Source: an uncultured Alistipes sp.
Lineage (GTDB): Bacteria; Bacteroidota; Bacteroidia; Bacteroidales; Rikenellaceae
Reading direction: 5' to 3'
NCBI GenBank assembly: GCA_944322005.1
Contig: CALUNL010000002.1
Span: 124,001 to 188,000, forward strand
Length of the DNA stretch: 64,000 nt
This document shows, in pieces, positions 9,205 through 17,855 of the stretch. The first letter of the stretch is position 1. Each line of letters opens with the position of its first letter. Below the pieces are notes generated by a model that did not search any database, was not told where the DNA came from, and saw only the letters and a program-made list of their open reading frames with translations. A program made the translations under genes and the position numbers.

Positions 9205-10272
9205 ATGAAACCATCGAAAGAGGATATATCGGCCCTGCTGAAGGGGGTGGCGCATCCCGAGACCGGAAGCGACATCGTCAGCGGGGGCTTCGTCGACGAA
9301 ATCAGCGCCGACGAGGAGAAGATCACCGTATCGCTGCGTTTCCGCAAGGCGAGGGACCCGTTCGCCGCAAAGATACGCGACCGCGTGGAGCAGATACTTG
9401 CGGAGAGGTGGCCCGAGGCCCGCATCACGGTCTTCATCCGCGAGGGAGAGGGCAACAAGGCCAAGGATGCGATAGAACGGATGCACGAGAAGACCACAAC
9501 CCGCGGAATAGGCAAAATCATCGCCGTCGCCTCGGGCAAGGGCGGGGTAGGGAAGTCGACCGTAACGGCCAACCTCGCCGTATCGCTGCGCAATGCGGGA
9601 TACAGGGTAGGTGTGCTGGACGCCGACATCTACGGCCCGTCGCAGGCGAAGATGTTCGGATGCGAGGATTACGTTCCTGACGCCGTCAGCGAGAACGGAA
9701 CCGACTACATCATTCCGGCCGAGGTTGCCGGCGGCATCAAGCTCATCTCGATAGCCATGTTCATCCGCCCGACGGATGCGCTGCTGTGGCGCGGCACGCT
9801 CGCCAACAGCGCGTTGAGGCAGCTCATACACCAGACGCGGTGGGGCGACATCGACTTCCTGCTGGTGGATCTCCCGCCGGGAACGGGCGACATCCACCTC
9901 TCCATCATACAGGAGCTGCACATCGACGGCGCGGTCATCGTATCGACGCCGCAGCAGATAGCCGTTGCGGACGTCGTGCGCGGTGTGGAGATGTTCCGCA
10001 ACGAGAATGTGAACATACCTGTCCTCGGCATAGTCGAGAACATGGCGTGGTTCACGCCGCGGGAGCTTCCGGGCAGCCGCTACTACGTCTTCGGACGCGG
10101 GGGTGCGGCACGCTACGCCGCCGAAGCCGGGGTAGAGCTGCTGGGCGAGATACCTCTGATACAGTCCATAATGGAGGGCAGCGACGAAGGCCGCCCGGCC
10201 GTTACTACCGATGCGGAGGTCGAGGAGCGCTACCGTGACATTGCGATGAAGATTGTCGACAAGTTGCGTTGA
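9205..10272 (+). CDS. mrp: Mrp/ApbC-type iron-sulfur cluster carrier ATPase
   Basis: A 355-residue cytoplasmic P-loop ATPase of the Mrp/NBP35 group, thought to load Fe-S clusters onto client proteins. The N-terminal part (residues 1-95) is a MIP18/DUF59-like domain. A deviant Walker A, ASGKGGVGKST, lies near residue 112, DADIYGPSQ near residue 140, and DLPPGTGD (switch II/Walker B) near residue 226. The usual C-terminal CxxC metal-binding motif of Mrp proteins is not visible in the sequence, where VENMAWF stands in its place. Some Bacteroidetes homologues share this, but it is worth noting. It has its own promoter box and is followed by a repeat-rich intergenic region; the first of three GTTGAAAA repeats overlaps its stop codon. 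Confidence 0.9.
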   Translation: MKPSKEDISALLKGVAHPETGSDIVSGGFVDEISADEEKITVSLRFRKARDPFAAKIRDRVEQILAERWPEARITVFIREGEGNKAKDAIERMHEKTTTRGIGKIIAVASGKGGVGKSTVTANLAVSLRNAGYRVGVLDADIYGPSQAKMFGCEDYVPDAVSENGTDYIIPAEVAGGIKLISIAMFIRPTDALLWRGTLANSALRQLIHQTRWGDIDFLLVDLPPGTGDIHLSIIQELHIDGAVIVSTPQQIAVADVVRGVEMFRNENVNIPVLGIVENMAWFTPRELPGSRYYVFGRGGAARYAAEAGVELLGEIPLIQSIMEGSDEGRPAVTTDAEVEERYRDIAMKIVDKLR

Positions 10273-10295
10273 AAAGTGTTGAAAACCGTTGAAAA
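10268..10295 (+). repeat. Three phased GTTGAAAA repeats
   Basis: GTTGAAAA occurs at 10268, 10278 and 10288, exactly 10 bp apart, that is, one helical turn. The complement TTTTCAAC resembles a degenerate DnaA box. The first copy spans the mrp stop. Confidence 0.8.
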
Positions 10296-10618
10296 ACTTT
10301 TGATAACTTTCAATAAAATGTCAGGAAGGCGAGAGTTGACGCCGAAAGCCGCAAGTTATGATTTTTTGTTGCGGAGTTATTGTGAGAAATCGAGCGGCGG
10401 AATGTCGATAAGTTTTCCTGAAAACCGTCGAAAAGAGTTTTCGACAAAAGTTTATAACAGGCGCATATCGCGGACAATCAACGATTTGCAAAGCTGGATT
10501 TTCCACATCGGCTGTTTATAAATTTTGCACCACAAAAGTTACCGACACTTTCAACAGCATTTATAGTTATTATTCTATTTCCATTTAAATTTAATTTAAA
10601 AAACAAACAATAATAAAA
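10273..10618 (+). other. Repeat-rich, AT-rich intergenic region, candidate replication origin
   Basis: This 346-bp stretch between mrp and nadA holds several origin-like signals: the phased GTTGAAAA repeats, a perfect inverted repeat GTCGAAAA-GAG-TTTTCGAC (10427-10445), TTTTCCACA at 10499-10507 (one mismatch to the DnaA box TTATCCACA), CTTTCAACA at 10548-10556, and a run of about 60 nearly pure A/T bases (10557-10618) that could unwind easily. A short open frame (about 81 codons) crosses it but has no recognisable features. dnaA is not in the window. The origin call is inference; GC skew was not computed. Confidence 0.35.
10427..10445 (+). repeat. Perfect inverted repeat in the mrp-nadA intergenic
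   Basis: GTCGAAAA and TTTTCGAC arms of 8 bp surround GAG. No T-run follows, so a protein-binding site is more likely than a terminator. Confidence 0.7.
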
Positions 10619-11563
10619 ATGGTTGAAAACCCGAACAACGAGACTCTGGCCCGCCGCATCGCCGGGCTCAAGCGCGAGAAGAGGGCCGTCATACTTGCCC
10701 ACTACTATACGCGGCCGGAGGTGCAGGGGATTGCCGATTTCCTGGGCGATTCGCTTGCGCTGTCGGTCAAGGCGCGCGAGACCGATGCCGACATAATCCT
10801 CTTCGCCGGCGTGCGCTTCATGGCCGAGACGGCGAAGGTCCTCTCGCCCGACCGAAAGGTGCTGCTTCCGGTTCCCGAGGCCGACTGTTCGCTTGCCGCC
10901 TCGTGCGACGCCGCCGACCTCGCCCTATTCAAGGCTGCACATCCGGGCTGCCGCGTGGTCTCCTACGTAAACACTTCGGTAGGGGTGAAGGCCCTTACGG
11001 ACATATGCTGCACATCCTCCAATGCGCTCGACGTGGTGCGGAGCATCCCGGCCGACGAGCCGATAATATTCGCTCCCGACCGCAACCTCGGCGCCTACAT
11101 AAGCCGCCTTACCGGCCGCGACAACATGATCCTGTGGGGCGGGGCGTGCCACGTCCACGAGGAGTTTTCGGCCGAGGGGGCGCTCGAGATGCGCCGCTCG
11201 CACCCGGGGGCACGAATAGTGGTTCATCCGGAGTGCCGCCGCGAGATGGTCGACATTGCCGACTACGTGGGCTCCACGGCCGGCATACTCGAGTACTGCG
11301 GCCGCTGCGGTGCCGACGAGTTCATCGTGGCCACCGAGCCGGGCATAATAACCGAGATGCAGAGGCGCTATCCCGACAAGAGCTTCATTCCGGCGCCGTC
11401 GTCCGACGCATCGAAGCGGTGCTGCGAGTGCGAGTACATGAAGATGGTGACGCTCGAGAACATCTGCCGCACGCTGGAGGAGGAGTCTCCGGAGATCGTG
11501 CTGGACGAGGATGTGCGCCGCGCCGCCGAACGTTCGATACTCAACATGATTGCCATAAAATAG
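10619..11563 (+). CDS. nadA: Quinolinate synthase A
   Basis: Condenses iminoaspartate with dihydroxyacetone phosphate to quinolinate, the second step of NAD synthesis, using a 4Fe-4S cluster. The 314-residue protein has the NadA threefold layout: ILAHYYTRPEVQ near residue 25, FAGVRFMAETAK near residue 62, and cluster-ligand cysteines in LTDICCTSSNA (about residue 125), in EYCGRCGADEF (about residue 225) and in KRCCECEYMK (about residue 267). Its partner genes nadB and nadC are not in the window, although they are often adjacent. It is 19 bp upstream of the S46 peptidase gene, so the two may be co-transcribed. Confidence 0.96.
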   Translation: MVENPNNETLARRIAGLKREKRAVILAHYYTRPEVQGIADFLGDSLALSVKARETDADIILFAGVRFMAETAKVLSPDRKVLLPVPEADCSLAASCDAADLALFKAAHPGCRVVSYVNTSVGVKALTDICCTSSNALDVVRSIPADEPIIFAPDRNLGAYISRLTGRDNMILWGGACHVHEEFSAEGALEMRRSHPGARIVVHPECRREMVDIADYVGSTAGILEYCGRCGADEFIVATEPGIITEMQRRYPDKSFIPAPSSDASKRCCECEYMKMVTLENICRTLEEESPEIVLDEDVRRAAERSILNMIAIK

Positions 11564-11582
11564 AAAATTTCAATATATAGAG

Positions 11583-13724
11583 ATGAAGAAGATACTGCTT
11601 TCTGTAATGATGTCGGCCGTGACGCTGTGCGCATGGGCCGACGAGGGTATGTGGCTGCTGCCGTACCTCCAGAAGATGAACGCACGCGACATGAAGGCCA
11701 AGGGCTGCCGCATCTCGGCCGCCGACATATATTCCGCCGACAGGTCGTCGCTCAAGGATGCCATCGTGATCTTCGGACGCGGATGCACCGGCGAGGTCGT
11801 ATCGCCCGACGGACTCCTCTTTACGAACCACCACTGCGGATACTCCTCCATACAGGAGCTTTCGTCGGTGGAGCACGACTACCTGAAGAACGGCTTCTGG
11901 GCCGGTTCCCGCGAGGAGGAGATACCTGCGCCGGGACTCGAGGTGCGTTTCGTGAGGTCGATATCCGACGTTACGGCCGACATTCTGGGCAACGTCCCTT
12001 CGACGGCCGGCGAGAAGGAGCGCGAGCAGATCGTGAAGGAGAACATAAAGGCGCTTACCGAGAAGATGCTTGCCGGGAATCCGGGCAAGGAGGTGTGGGT
12101 GCGCGCATTCTTCGGCAACAACCGCTATTTCGCCTTCGTGAACGAGGTCTACAAGGACGTGCGCCTGGTGGGCACCCCTCCGTCGTCGATAGGCAAGTTC
12201 GGCGGCGACACCGACAACTGGATGTGGCCGCGCCATACGGGCGATTTCTCCGTCTTCCGCATCTATGCCGGCAAGGACAACCGTCCGGCCGAATATTCGC
12301 CTGAAAACGTCCCTTACAGGGCCGACAGATACCTCAAGGTCTCGCTCGACGGATACGACGAGGGCGACTTCGCCATGGTGATGGGATTCCCAGGCTCCAC
12401 CTCCCGCTTCATGACGTCGTACGAGATAGACAACGTGCTCGGGGTGTCGAACCCGAACCGCATATTCATCCGCGGCGAGCGTCAGGATATCCTGCGCGAG
12501 GATATGGCCGCGAGCGACAGGGTGCGCATACAGTACGCCTCGAAATACGCCTCCTCGTCGAACTACTGGAAGAACTCGATAGGAATGTCGCGCGGACTTG
12601 AAAGGCTCGGCGTCAAGGCCCAGAAGCAGGCGCAGGAGGAGGCTTTCCGCAAGTGGGCCGATGCTCGCACCTGTGTTGCCGGCGATGCCGACTACCGCCG
12701 CGCACTTCCGCTCATAGAGGAGAGCATGAAGGAGCTGAGCGACCTGAACCACAACCGCCAGTATATCTCCGAGGCGTTCCTGAATGCCGTAGAGATACTC
12801 TCGCCGGCGCGTTCGCTCGGTTCGAAGAGCGAGATCAAGGAGCCGGAGAAGAGCCGCGAGGCGCTTGAGGGATGGTACAAGGACTACAATGCGCCGACCG
12901 ACCGCAAGGTGGCCAAGCGTATGCTCGCCATCGCCCGCGAGAATATGACGCGCCTGCCGTCGTTCTACACGGAGATTGTAGACAAAAAGTTCGGCGGCGA
13001 CACCGACGCCTATGTGGATTACGTCTTCGACAACTCCGTCTTCACCGACGAGGCCGCGACGCTGGCGCTTCTGGACAATTTCAACGAAGATACCGCGGCA
13101 CGCCTTGCCGAAGACCCGGCCGTCATCCTTTCGAAGTCGGTCATGGAGCTCTACCGTGCGCTGAACGAGGAGCGCAAGGCCGGCATGCTGAAGTACAACG
13201 AGGGGCACCGCCTCTACATTGCGGGTCTTCTGGAGATGTATCCCGACAGGGCGTGGGCTCCGGATGCCAACTTCACAATCCGCCTTACGTACGGCAACAT
13301 ACTCCCTTACAGCCCTGCCGACGGCATCGAGTACAACTACTACACCACGCTCAAGGGCGTGATGGAGAAGGAGGACCCGGAGAACCCGACCGAGTTCACC
13401 GTACCTGAAAGGCTCAAGGAGCTCTATGCCGCACGCGACTTCGGCCGCTATGCCGATTCGCGCGGGCAGATGCCGGTGGCCTTCCTCTCGAACCTCGACA
13501 TTACGGGCGGAAACTCCGGTTCGCCGGTGCTCAACTCGCGCGGCGAGCTCATCGGACTCGCCTTCGACGGCAACTGGGAGGCGATGTCGGGCGACATAGC
13601 CTTCGAGCCGGAGCTGCAGCGCTGCATAGGTGTCGACGTGCGCTACGTCCTCTTCATAATAGACAAGTTCGCCGGGGCCTCGTGGCTTCTGGACGAGATG
13701 GAGATAGTCGGCGGGGCGAAGTAG
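11583..13724 (+). CDS. S46-family dipeptidyl-peptidase, DPP7-like
   Basis: A 713-residue periplasmic or surface serine peptidase that removes dipeptides from peptide N-termini, typical of asaccharolytic or protein-feeding Bacteroidales. The signal peptide is about 19 residues, with mature protein from DEGMWLLPYLQ, the usual S46 start. The catalytic His lies in FTNHHCGY (about residue 84), the Asp in GGDTDNWMWP (about residue 209), and the Ser in TGGNSGSPV (about residue 645). FDGNWE follows the Ser; DPP7 enzymes have Gly here, whereas the acidic-specific DPP11 is reported to have Arg, so preference for hydrophobic residues at P1 is predicted. It lies downstream of nadA and is ended by a strong two-way terminator. 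Confidence 0.93.
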   Translation: MKKILLSVMMSAVTLCAWADEGMWLLPYLQKMNARDMKAKGCRISAADIYSADRSSLKDAIVIFGRGCTGEVVSPDGLLFTNHHCGYSSIQELSSVEHDYLKNGFWAGSREEEIPAPGLEVRFVRSISDVTADILGNVPSTAGEKEREQIVKENIKALTEKMLAGNPGKEVWVRAFFGNNRYFAFVNEVYKDVRLVGTPPSSIGKFGGDTDNWMWPRHTGDFSVFRIYAGKDNRPAEYSPENVPYRADRYLKVSLDGYDEGDFAMVMGFPGSTSRFMTSYEIDNVLGVSNPNRIFIRGERQDILREDMAASDRVRIQYASKYASSSNYWKNSIGMSRGLERLGVKAQKQAQEEAFRKWADARTCVAGDADYRRALPLIEESMKELSDLNHNRQYISEAFLNAVEILSPARSLGSKSEIKEPEKSREALEGWYKDYNAPTDRKVAKRMLAIARENMTRLPSFYTEIVDKKFGGDTDAYVDYVFDNSVFTDEAATLALLDNFNEDTAARLAEDPAVILSKSVMELYRALNEERKAGMLKYNEGHRLYIAGLLEMYPDRAWAPDANFTIRLTYGNILPYSPADGIEYNYYTTLKGVMEKEDPENPTEFTVPERLKELYAARDFGRYADSRGQMPVAFLSNLDITGGNSGSPVLNSRGELIGLAFDGNWEAMSGDIAFEPELQRCIGVDVRYVLFIIDKFAGASWLLDEMEIVGGAK

Positions 13725-13756
13725 CCTCCGCCGCACCACTCCGCAAGGCATGAAAA

Positions 13757-13786
13757 AAAGGCGTCGGACCGAAATCCGACGCCTTT
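13757..13786. terminator. Bidirectional terminator between the S46 peptidase and pgk
   Basis: AAAGGCGTCGGA pairs with TCCGACGCCTTT around the loop CCGAAA, with A-run on the left and T-run on the right. It can serve both convergent genes. Confidence 0.85.
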
Positions 13787-13807
13787 TCTTCGTTATCGCC
13801 CGCAGGC

Positions 13808-15073
13808 TTACTTGCGTATTGCAGCCACGCCCGGGAGCTCCTTGCCCTCCATGTACTCGAGCAGTGCGCCGCCGCCGGTCGACACGTACGAAACCTTGTC
13901 TGCAAGGCCGAACTTGTTGATGCAGGCCACGGAGTCGCCGCCGCCGATGAGCGAGTATGCGCCGTTGCGCTCGGTAGCCTCGGCTATGGCCTCTGCCACG
14001 GCACGCGAACCGGTTGCGAACTTGTCGATTTCGAATACTCCGACAGGACCGTTCCAGAGGATGGTCTTGCACTTGAGAATCTCCTCGCGGAAGAGCTTCT
14101 TGCCGCCGTCGGCGATGTCGACACCCTCCCAGTTGTCCGGAATGTCGTTAGCCGGAGCGACGGAGGTGTTGGCATCCTGCGAGAATGCGTCGGCGATGAG
14201 CGCGTCAGGCGAGGTTACGATCTCGATGCCGCGTGCCTTTGCCTTCTCGAGGATCTCGAGCGCTACCGGGAACATGTCCGGCTCGCAGATCGAGTTTCCT
14301 ACCTTTCCGCCCTGTGCTGCGGCGAAGGTGTAGGTCATGCCGCCGCCGATGATGATCTTGTCGACCTTCTCCATCAGCTTCTCGATGATGGTGATCTTGG
14401 TCGAAACCTTCGAGCCGCCGATGATTGCCACGAACGGACGCTGCGGGTTCTGCATCACGCCGTCGATTGCCTTGAGCTCGTTCTCCATCACGTATCCGAA
14501 CATCTTGTCGTTCGGGAAGTAGTCGGCGATGAGCGCCGTCGACGAGTGTGCGCGGTGAGCCGTTCCGAAGGCGTCGTTGATGTAGCAGTCGGCGTAGGAT
14601 GCCAGACGCTTCACGAACTCCTTCTGCGGACCCTCCTTCAGGGCCTTCTTCGCAGCCTTCTTCTCCTCGTCGGTTGCATCCTCGGCCAGCCCGCGCGGCT
14701 TGCCCTCCTCCTCGGCGTAGAAGCGGAGGTTCTCGAGCAGGATCACCTGGCCCGGCTTGAGGTTGGCGGCAGCCTCTGCGGCCTTCTCGCCCATGCAGTC
14801 GCCGACGAACTCGACCTTCACGCCCAGACGGGCCTCGATGGCCGGAACAATCTGTCCGAGCGAGAACTTCATGTCGTTGTTCTTCTTCGGACGTCCGAGG
14901 TGCGACATCAGTATCACCGAACCGCCCTTCTCGAGCACCTTCTTGATGGTCGGGATTGCGGCACGGATGCGGGTGTCGTCGGTAACGTTGCCCTCTGCGT
15001 CGAGAGGCACGTTGAAGTCCACGCGGATGATTGCGCGCTTGCCTTTGAAATCGTAATTGTCGATTGCGAACAT
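13808..15073 (-). CDS. pgk: Phosphoglycerate kinase
   Basis: Glycolytic enzyme transferring phosphate from 1,3-bisphosphoglycerate to ADP. The start at 15073 gives [20 protein letters not shown], with the substrate-binding RVDFNVPLD motif at the usual place; a longer upstream frame has no PGK similarity. Further landmarks are MSHLGRPK (about residue 62), [13 protein letters not shown] (about residue 175), GGSKVSTKI (about residue 214) and the nucleotide-binding GGGDS near residue 383. Length 421 is slightly above the usual 390-400 because of an insert rich in Lys and Glu near residue 130, as in other Bacteroidales. It is a single gene. Confidence 0.97.
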   Translation of the reverse strand: MFAIDNYDFKGKRAIIRVDFNVPLDAEGNVTDDTRIRAAIPTIKKVLEKGGSVILMSHLGRPKKNNDMKFSLGQIVPAIEARLGVKVEFVGDCMGEKAAEAAANLKPGQVILLENLRFYAEEEGKPRGLAEDATDEEKKAAKKALKEGPQKEFVKRLASYADCYINDAFGTAHRAHSSTALIADYFPNDKMFGYVMENELKAIDGVMQNPQRPFVAIIGGSKVSTKITIIEKLMEKVDKIIIGGGMTYTFAAAQGGKVGNSICEPDMFPVALEILEKAKARGIEIVTSPDALIADAFSQDANTSVAPANDIPDNWEGVDIADGGKKLFREEILKCKTILWNGPVGVFEIDKFATGSRAVAEAIAEATERNGAYSLIGGGDSVACINKFGLADKVSYVSTGGGALLEYMEGKELPGVAAIRK

Positions 15074-15497
15074 AGTTTTACAGTATTTTGGTGTTAAGTC
15101 TCTTTCGAAACGGTTGTTGCGGTCCCGGCGCCGCGACTCCTCAAGGGGTCTTCCGCGCAGGGATTGCGGCAGTGCAAAAATAGTAAAAATTTCGGTATGC
15201 GGTAAAAGTTTCGGCCAACAATGCGTCGGCGGAGCCTGTCGCATTTTCGGCGCCGTGTGTCGGAGTTTGCCGCCAAAGGAAAAAAATCGTAATGCGGGCG
15301 GCTTAAATTTTTGAAAAATGTAAACGAAAATCAACCGAAATGAGTATATTTGCGATAGTGCGGACTGCGGCCGTTGCGAATCGCAGGGTGCTGCGGGCGC
15401 TGCCCTCTGCCGCGGTGCGGCTCGGGGGGAGTGTCCAGCCTGGCCGCCGGGCCGGGTTCCGCGTATTGGCGAATACGATTTTTAAAACATACGACAG
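15074..15497 (+). other. Divergent pgk-kbl intergenic region
   Basis: A 424-bp stretch. The part next to kbl (15345-15352) has a TATATTTG box. Short frames across it have no recognisable content. Nothing else was identified. Confidence 0.4.
15345..15352 (+). promoter_or_regulatory. -7 promoter box, probable start of the kbl transcript
   Basis: TATATTTG in an AT-rich patch. It would give a leader of about 140 nt before kbl. The nearest TTTG upstream is 31 bp away, longer than usual. Confidence 0.35.
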
Positions 15498-16688
15498 ATG
15501 TACGGAGAGTTCAGGGAGTTCCTTCGCAAGGAGCTCGATTCCATCAGGGAGGCGGGCCTCTACAAGAGCGAGCGCGTGATATGCTCGCCGCAGAGGGCCG
15601 AAATAGAGGTCGGGGGCAAGATGTGCCTCAATTTCTGCGCCAACAACTATCTCGGGTTGTCCGACAACCCGCGTCTGATAGAGGCGGCCAAGCGGGCCAT
15701 GGACACCCGCGGATACGGCATGTCGTCGGTGCGCTTCATATGCGGCTGCCAGGACATGCACAAGGAGCTTGAGCGGGCCATATCCGACTATTTCGGCACG
15801 GAGGACACGATACTCTACGCCGCCTGCTTCGACGCCAACGGCGGCGTCTTCGAGCCGCTGTTCACCGAGCAGGATGCCATCATCTCCGACGCCCTCAACC
15901 ACGCCTCGATAATCGACGGCGTGCGCCTTTGCAAGGCCGTGCGCTACCGCTATGCCAACGCCGACATGGATGCCCTCGAGGATTGCCTCAAGAGGGCGCA
16001 GGCACAGCGCTTCCGCATCATATGCACCGACGGTGTCTTCTCGATGGACGGCAACGCAGCCCCTCTGGACCGCATCTGCGAGCTGGCCGAGCGCTACCGC
16101 GCCCTGGTCATGGTCGACGAGTGCCACTCGGCCGGAGTGCTGGGCCGCACGGGCCGCGGCATAACCGAGCTCTACGACCTGCGCGGCAAGGTCGACATCA
16201 TCACCGGCACCCTCGGCAAGGCCTTCGGCGGCGCCGTGGGCGGCTTCACGACGGGCCGTGCCGAGATCATCGACATGCTGCGCCAGCGTTCGCGTCCGTA
16301 CCTCTTCTCCAACTCCCTGCCGCCTGCCGTCGTCGGCGCCGGCATCGAGCTCTTCAAGATGCTTGCGGAGAGCGACGAGCTGCATGACCGCCTGGTGGAG
16401 AACGTGGCGTTCTTCCGCGAGCGGATGATTGCCGCCGGCTTCGACATCAAGCCTACCGACTCGGCCATCTGCGCCGTGATGCTCTACGACGCCAAGCTGT
16501 CGCAGGAGTTCGCCGCGGCACTGCAGGAGGAGGGCGTGTTCGTCACAGGCTTCTACTATCCGGTGGTTCCGAAGGGCCTGGCGCGCATCCGCGTGCAGGT
16601 GTCGGCGGGCCACACGCGCGAGCAGCTGGAGCGCTGCGTCGACGCCTTCGTGCGCGTCGGACGCCGTCTCGGCGTGCTGAAGCAGTAG
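15498..16688 (+). CDS. kbl: 2-amino-3-ketobutyrate CoA ligase (glycine C-acetyltransferase)
   Basis: PLP enzyme splitting 2-amino-3-ketobutyrate with CoA into glycine and acetyl-CoA, the second step of threonine breakdown. The 396-residue sequence tracks E. coli Kbl closely: NFCANNYLGLSDNP near residue 45, MSSVRFICGCQD near residue 75, SDALNHASIIDGVRLCKA near residue 135, VDECHSAG near residue 207, and the PLP lysine in TGTLGKAFGG near residue 240. Threonine dehydrogenase, its usual partner, is not in the window. An Lrp-type regulator follows 70 bp downstream, a plausible amino-acid sensor for this pathway. Confidence 0.94.
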   Translation: MYGEFREFLRKELDSIREAGLYKSERVICSPQRAEIEVGGKMCLNFCANNYLGLSDNPRLIEAAKRAMDTRGYGMSSVRFICGCQDMHKELERAISDYFGTEDTILYAACFDANGGVFEPLFTEQDAIISDALNHASIIDGVRLCKAVRYRYANADMDALEDCLKRAQAQRFRIICTDGVFSMDGNAAPLDRICELAERYRALVMVDECHSAGVLGRTGRGITELYDLRGKVDIITGTLGKAFGGAVGGFTTGRAEIIDMLRQRSRPYLFSNSLPPAVVGAGIELFKMLAESDELHDRLVENVAFFRERMIAAGFDIKPTDSAICAVMLYDAKLSQEFAAALQEEGVFVTGFYYPVVPKGLARIRVQVSAGHTREQLERCVDAFVRVGRRLGVLKQ

Positions 16689-16758
16689 CGCGGCACGGTG
16701 TGTGCAGCCGATGCAGTCGGACTGAAACATTGTTTAACACAGATATACATTTTTGCAG

Positions 16759-17238
16759 ATGAGCAAGGCTACACTGGATGCAATCGACAGGAAGATTCTC
16801 AAGTTCCTGGTCAAGAATGCCCGCATGCCGTACCTCGAGATAGCCCGCGAATGCGGCATATCGGGTGCGGCCATACACCAGCGCATAAAGAAACTCGAGG
16901 ACTCGGGGGTGATTCTGGGCAGCCGCATGACGGTCAACCCGAAGATGCTCGGCTTCGACGTCTGCGCCTTCATCAACATCCGCATACAGGATCCGATAAT
17001 GAGCATATCGGTTGCGGAGAAGATGAAGCACATACCCGAAATCGTGGAGTGCCACTTCATCACCGGAACCTACAACGTGATGGTGAAGCTCTACTGCGTC
17101 GACAACGACCACCTCATGCGGACGATTTTCGACGGGATACTCCGTATTCCGGGGGTTGCGACGACGCAGACCTACATCTCGCTCGACGAGTCGTTCCAGC
17201 GCGAACCCTACATCGATTACCTCGACAACAACAAGTAG
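16759..17238 (+). CDS. Lrp/AsnC-family transcriptional regulator
   Basis: A 159-residue DNA-binding protein. The N-terminal winged helix (ATLDAIDRKILKFLVKNARM; recognition region GISGAAIHQRIKKLE) is followed by a RAM ligand-binding domain with ITGTYNVMVKL near residue 110. The ATG at 16759 is preferred to the TTG two codons upstream. Its position after kbl and directly before queD (9 bp) suggests it is transcribed with queD, while its target may be kbl; that target is inference. It lacks a His-rich C-terminus or other unusual features. Confidence 0.92.
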   Translation: MSKATLDAIDRKILKFLVKNARMPYLEIARECGISGAAIHQRIKKLEDSGVILGSRMTVNPKMLGFDVCAFINIRIQDPIMSISVAEKMKHIPEIVECHFITGTYNVMVKLYCVDNDHLMRTIFDGILRIPGVATTQTYISLDESFQREPYIDYLDNNK

Positions 17239-17247
17239 CGGGACCGT

Positions 17248-17703
17248 ATGGCGTCGTTCATAAGACTTACGAAGGAGTTTTCGTTCGAGGCCGCGCACGC
17301 GCTCTCGGGCTACGACGGCAAGTGCCGCGAGATACACGGCCACTCCTACCGCCTTTTCGTGACGGTGGGAGGGGTTCCCTCGTCCGTGGAGGGCGACCCG
17401 AAGTCGGGCATGGTGATGGATTTCGGCGACCTCAAGGAGCTCGTCGTCCGCGAGATAGTGGGGCGTCTGGACCATGCGTTCGTCATGCGCCGCACGGAGC
17501 GTGCGGAGGGCATAGCGTCGGCCCTTTCGGGTGACTTCCGCAACGTGGTGCTGACCGACTACCAGCCCACGTGCGAGAACATGTTGTCGGATTTCGCCGC
17601 ACGGCTGCGCGCGGCGCTGCCGGAGGGGGTGCGGCTGTGCGCCCTGCGGCTCCACGAGACGGCCACATCCTATGCGGAGTGGCTGGCCGACGACAACGAA
17701 TAG
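17248..17703 (+). CDS. queD: 6-carboxytetrahydropterin synthase family protein (QueD/PTPS)
   Basis: A 151-residue member of the QueD/6-pyruvoyl-tetrahydropterin synthase family, which converts dihydroneopterin triphosphate on the path to queuosine. Zinc ligands are visible: FEAAHAL (His near residue 15) and EIHGHSY (two His near residues 32-34), with the active-site Cys just before (GKCREIHGH). LDHAFV, PTCENM and the terminal LHETATSYAEW complete the signature. Other queuosine genes are absent from the window, but folE, supplying the substrate, lies at 61.7 kb. It follows the Lrp gene by 9 bp. Confidence 0.92.
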   Translation: MASFIRLTKEFSFEAAHALSGYDGKCREIHGHSYRLFVTVGGVPSSVEGDPKSGMVMDFGDLKELVVREIVGRLDHAFVMRRTERAEGIASALSGDFRNVVLTDYQPTCENMLSDFAARLRAALPEGVRLCALRLHETATSYAEWLADDNE

Positions 17704-17855
17704 TCCCGTGCAGCGGGGCTGGCATTCGGCCTGTGGCGACAGCCTGCAGGGCCGGGTGTCGTTTTTTTGACTGCCGCCCGAAGTGCCTTTCCGGCAGATT
17801 CGGGAGGAGTGACAGGCCCGGTTGCCGCGCCGCCGTGCCGCAAACGCGAAAATAG

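Noticed and set aside
10276-10521. Small open frame of 81 codons between mrp and nadA
   Set aside because: Made of the repeat-rich AT stretch; composition and lack of motifs do not support a protein.
11541-14072. Very long open frame (over 800 codons) opposite the S46 peptidase gene
   Set aside because: It is the mirror of a strongly coding GC-rich gene; it is rich in Arg, His and Val in a low-information pattern, shows no domain and crosses two well-supported genes.
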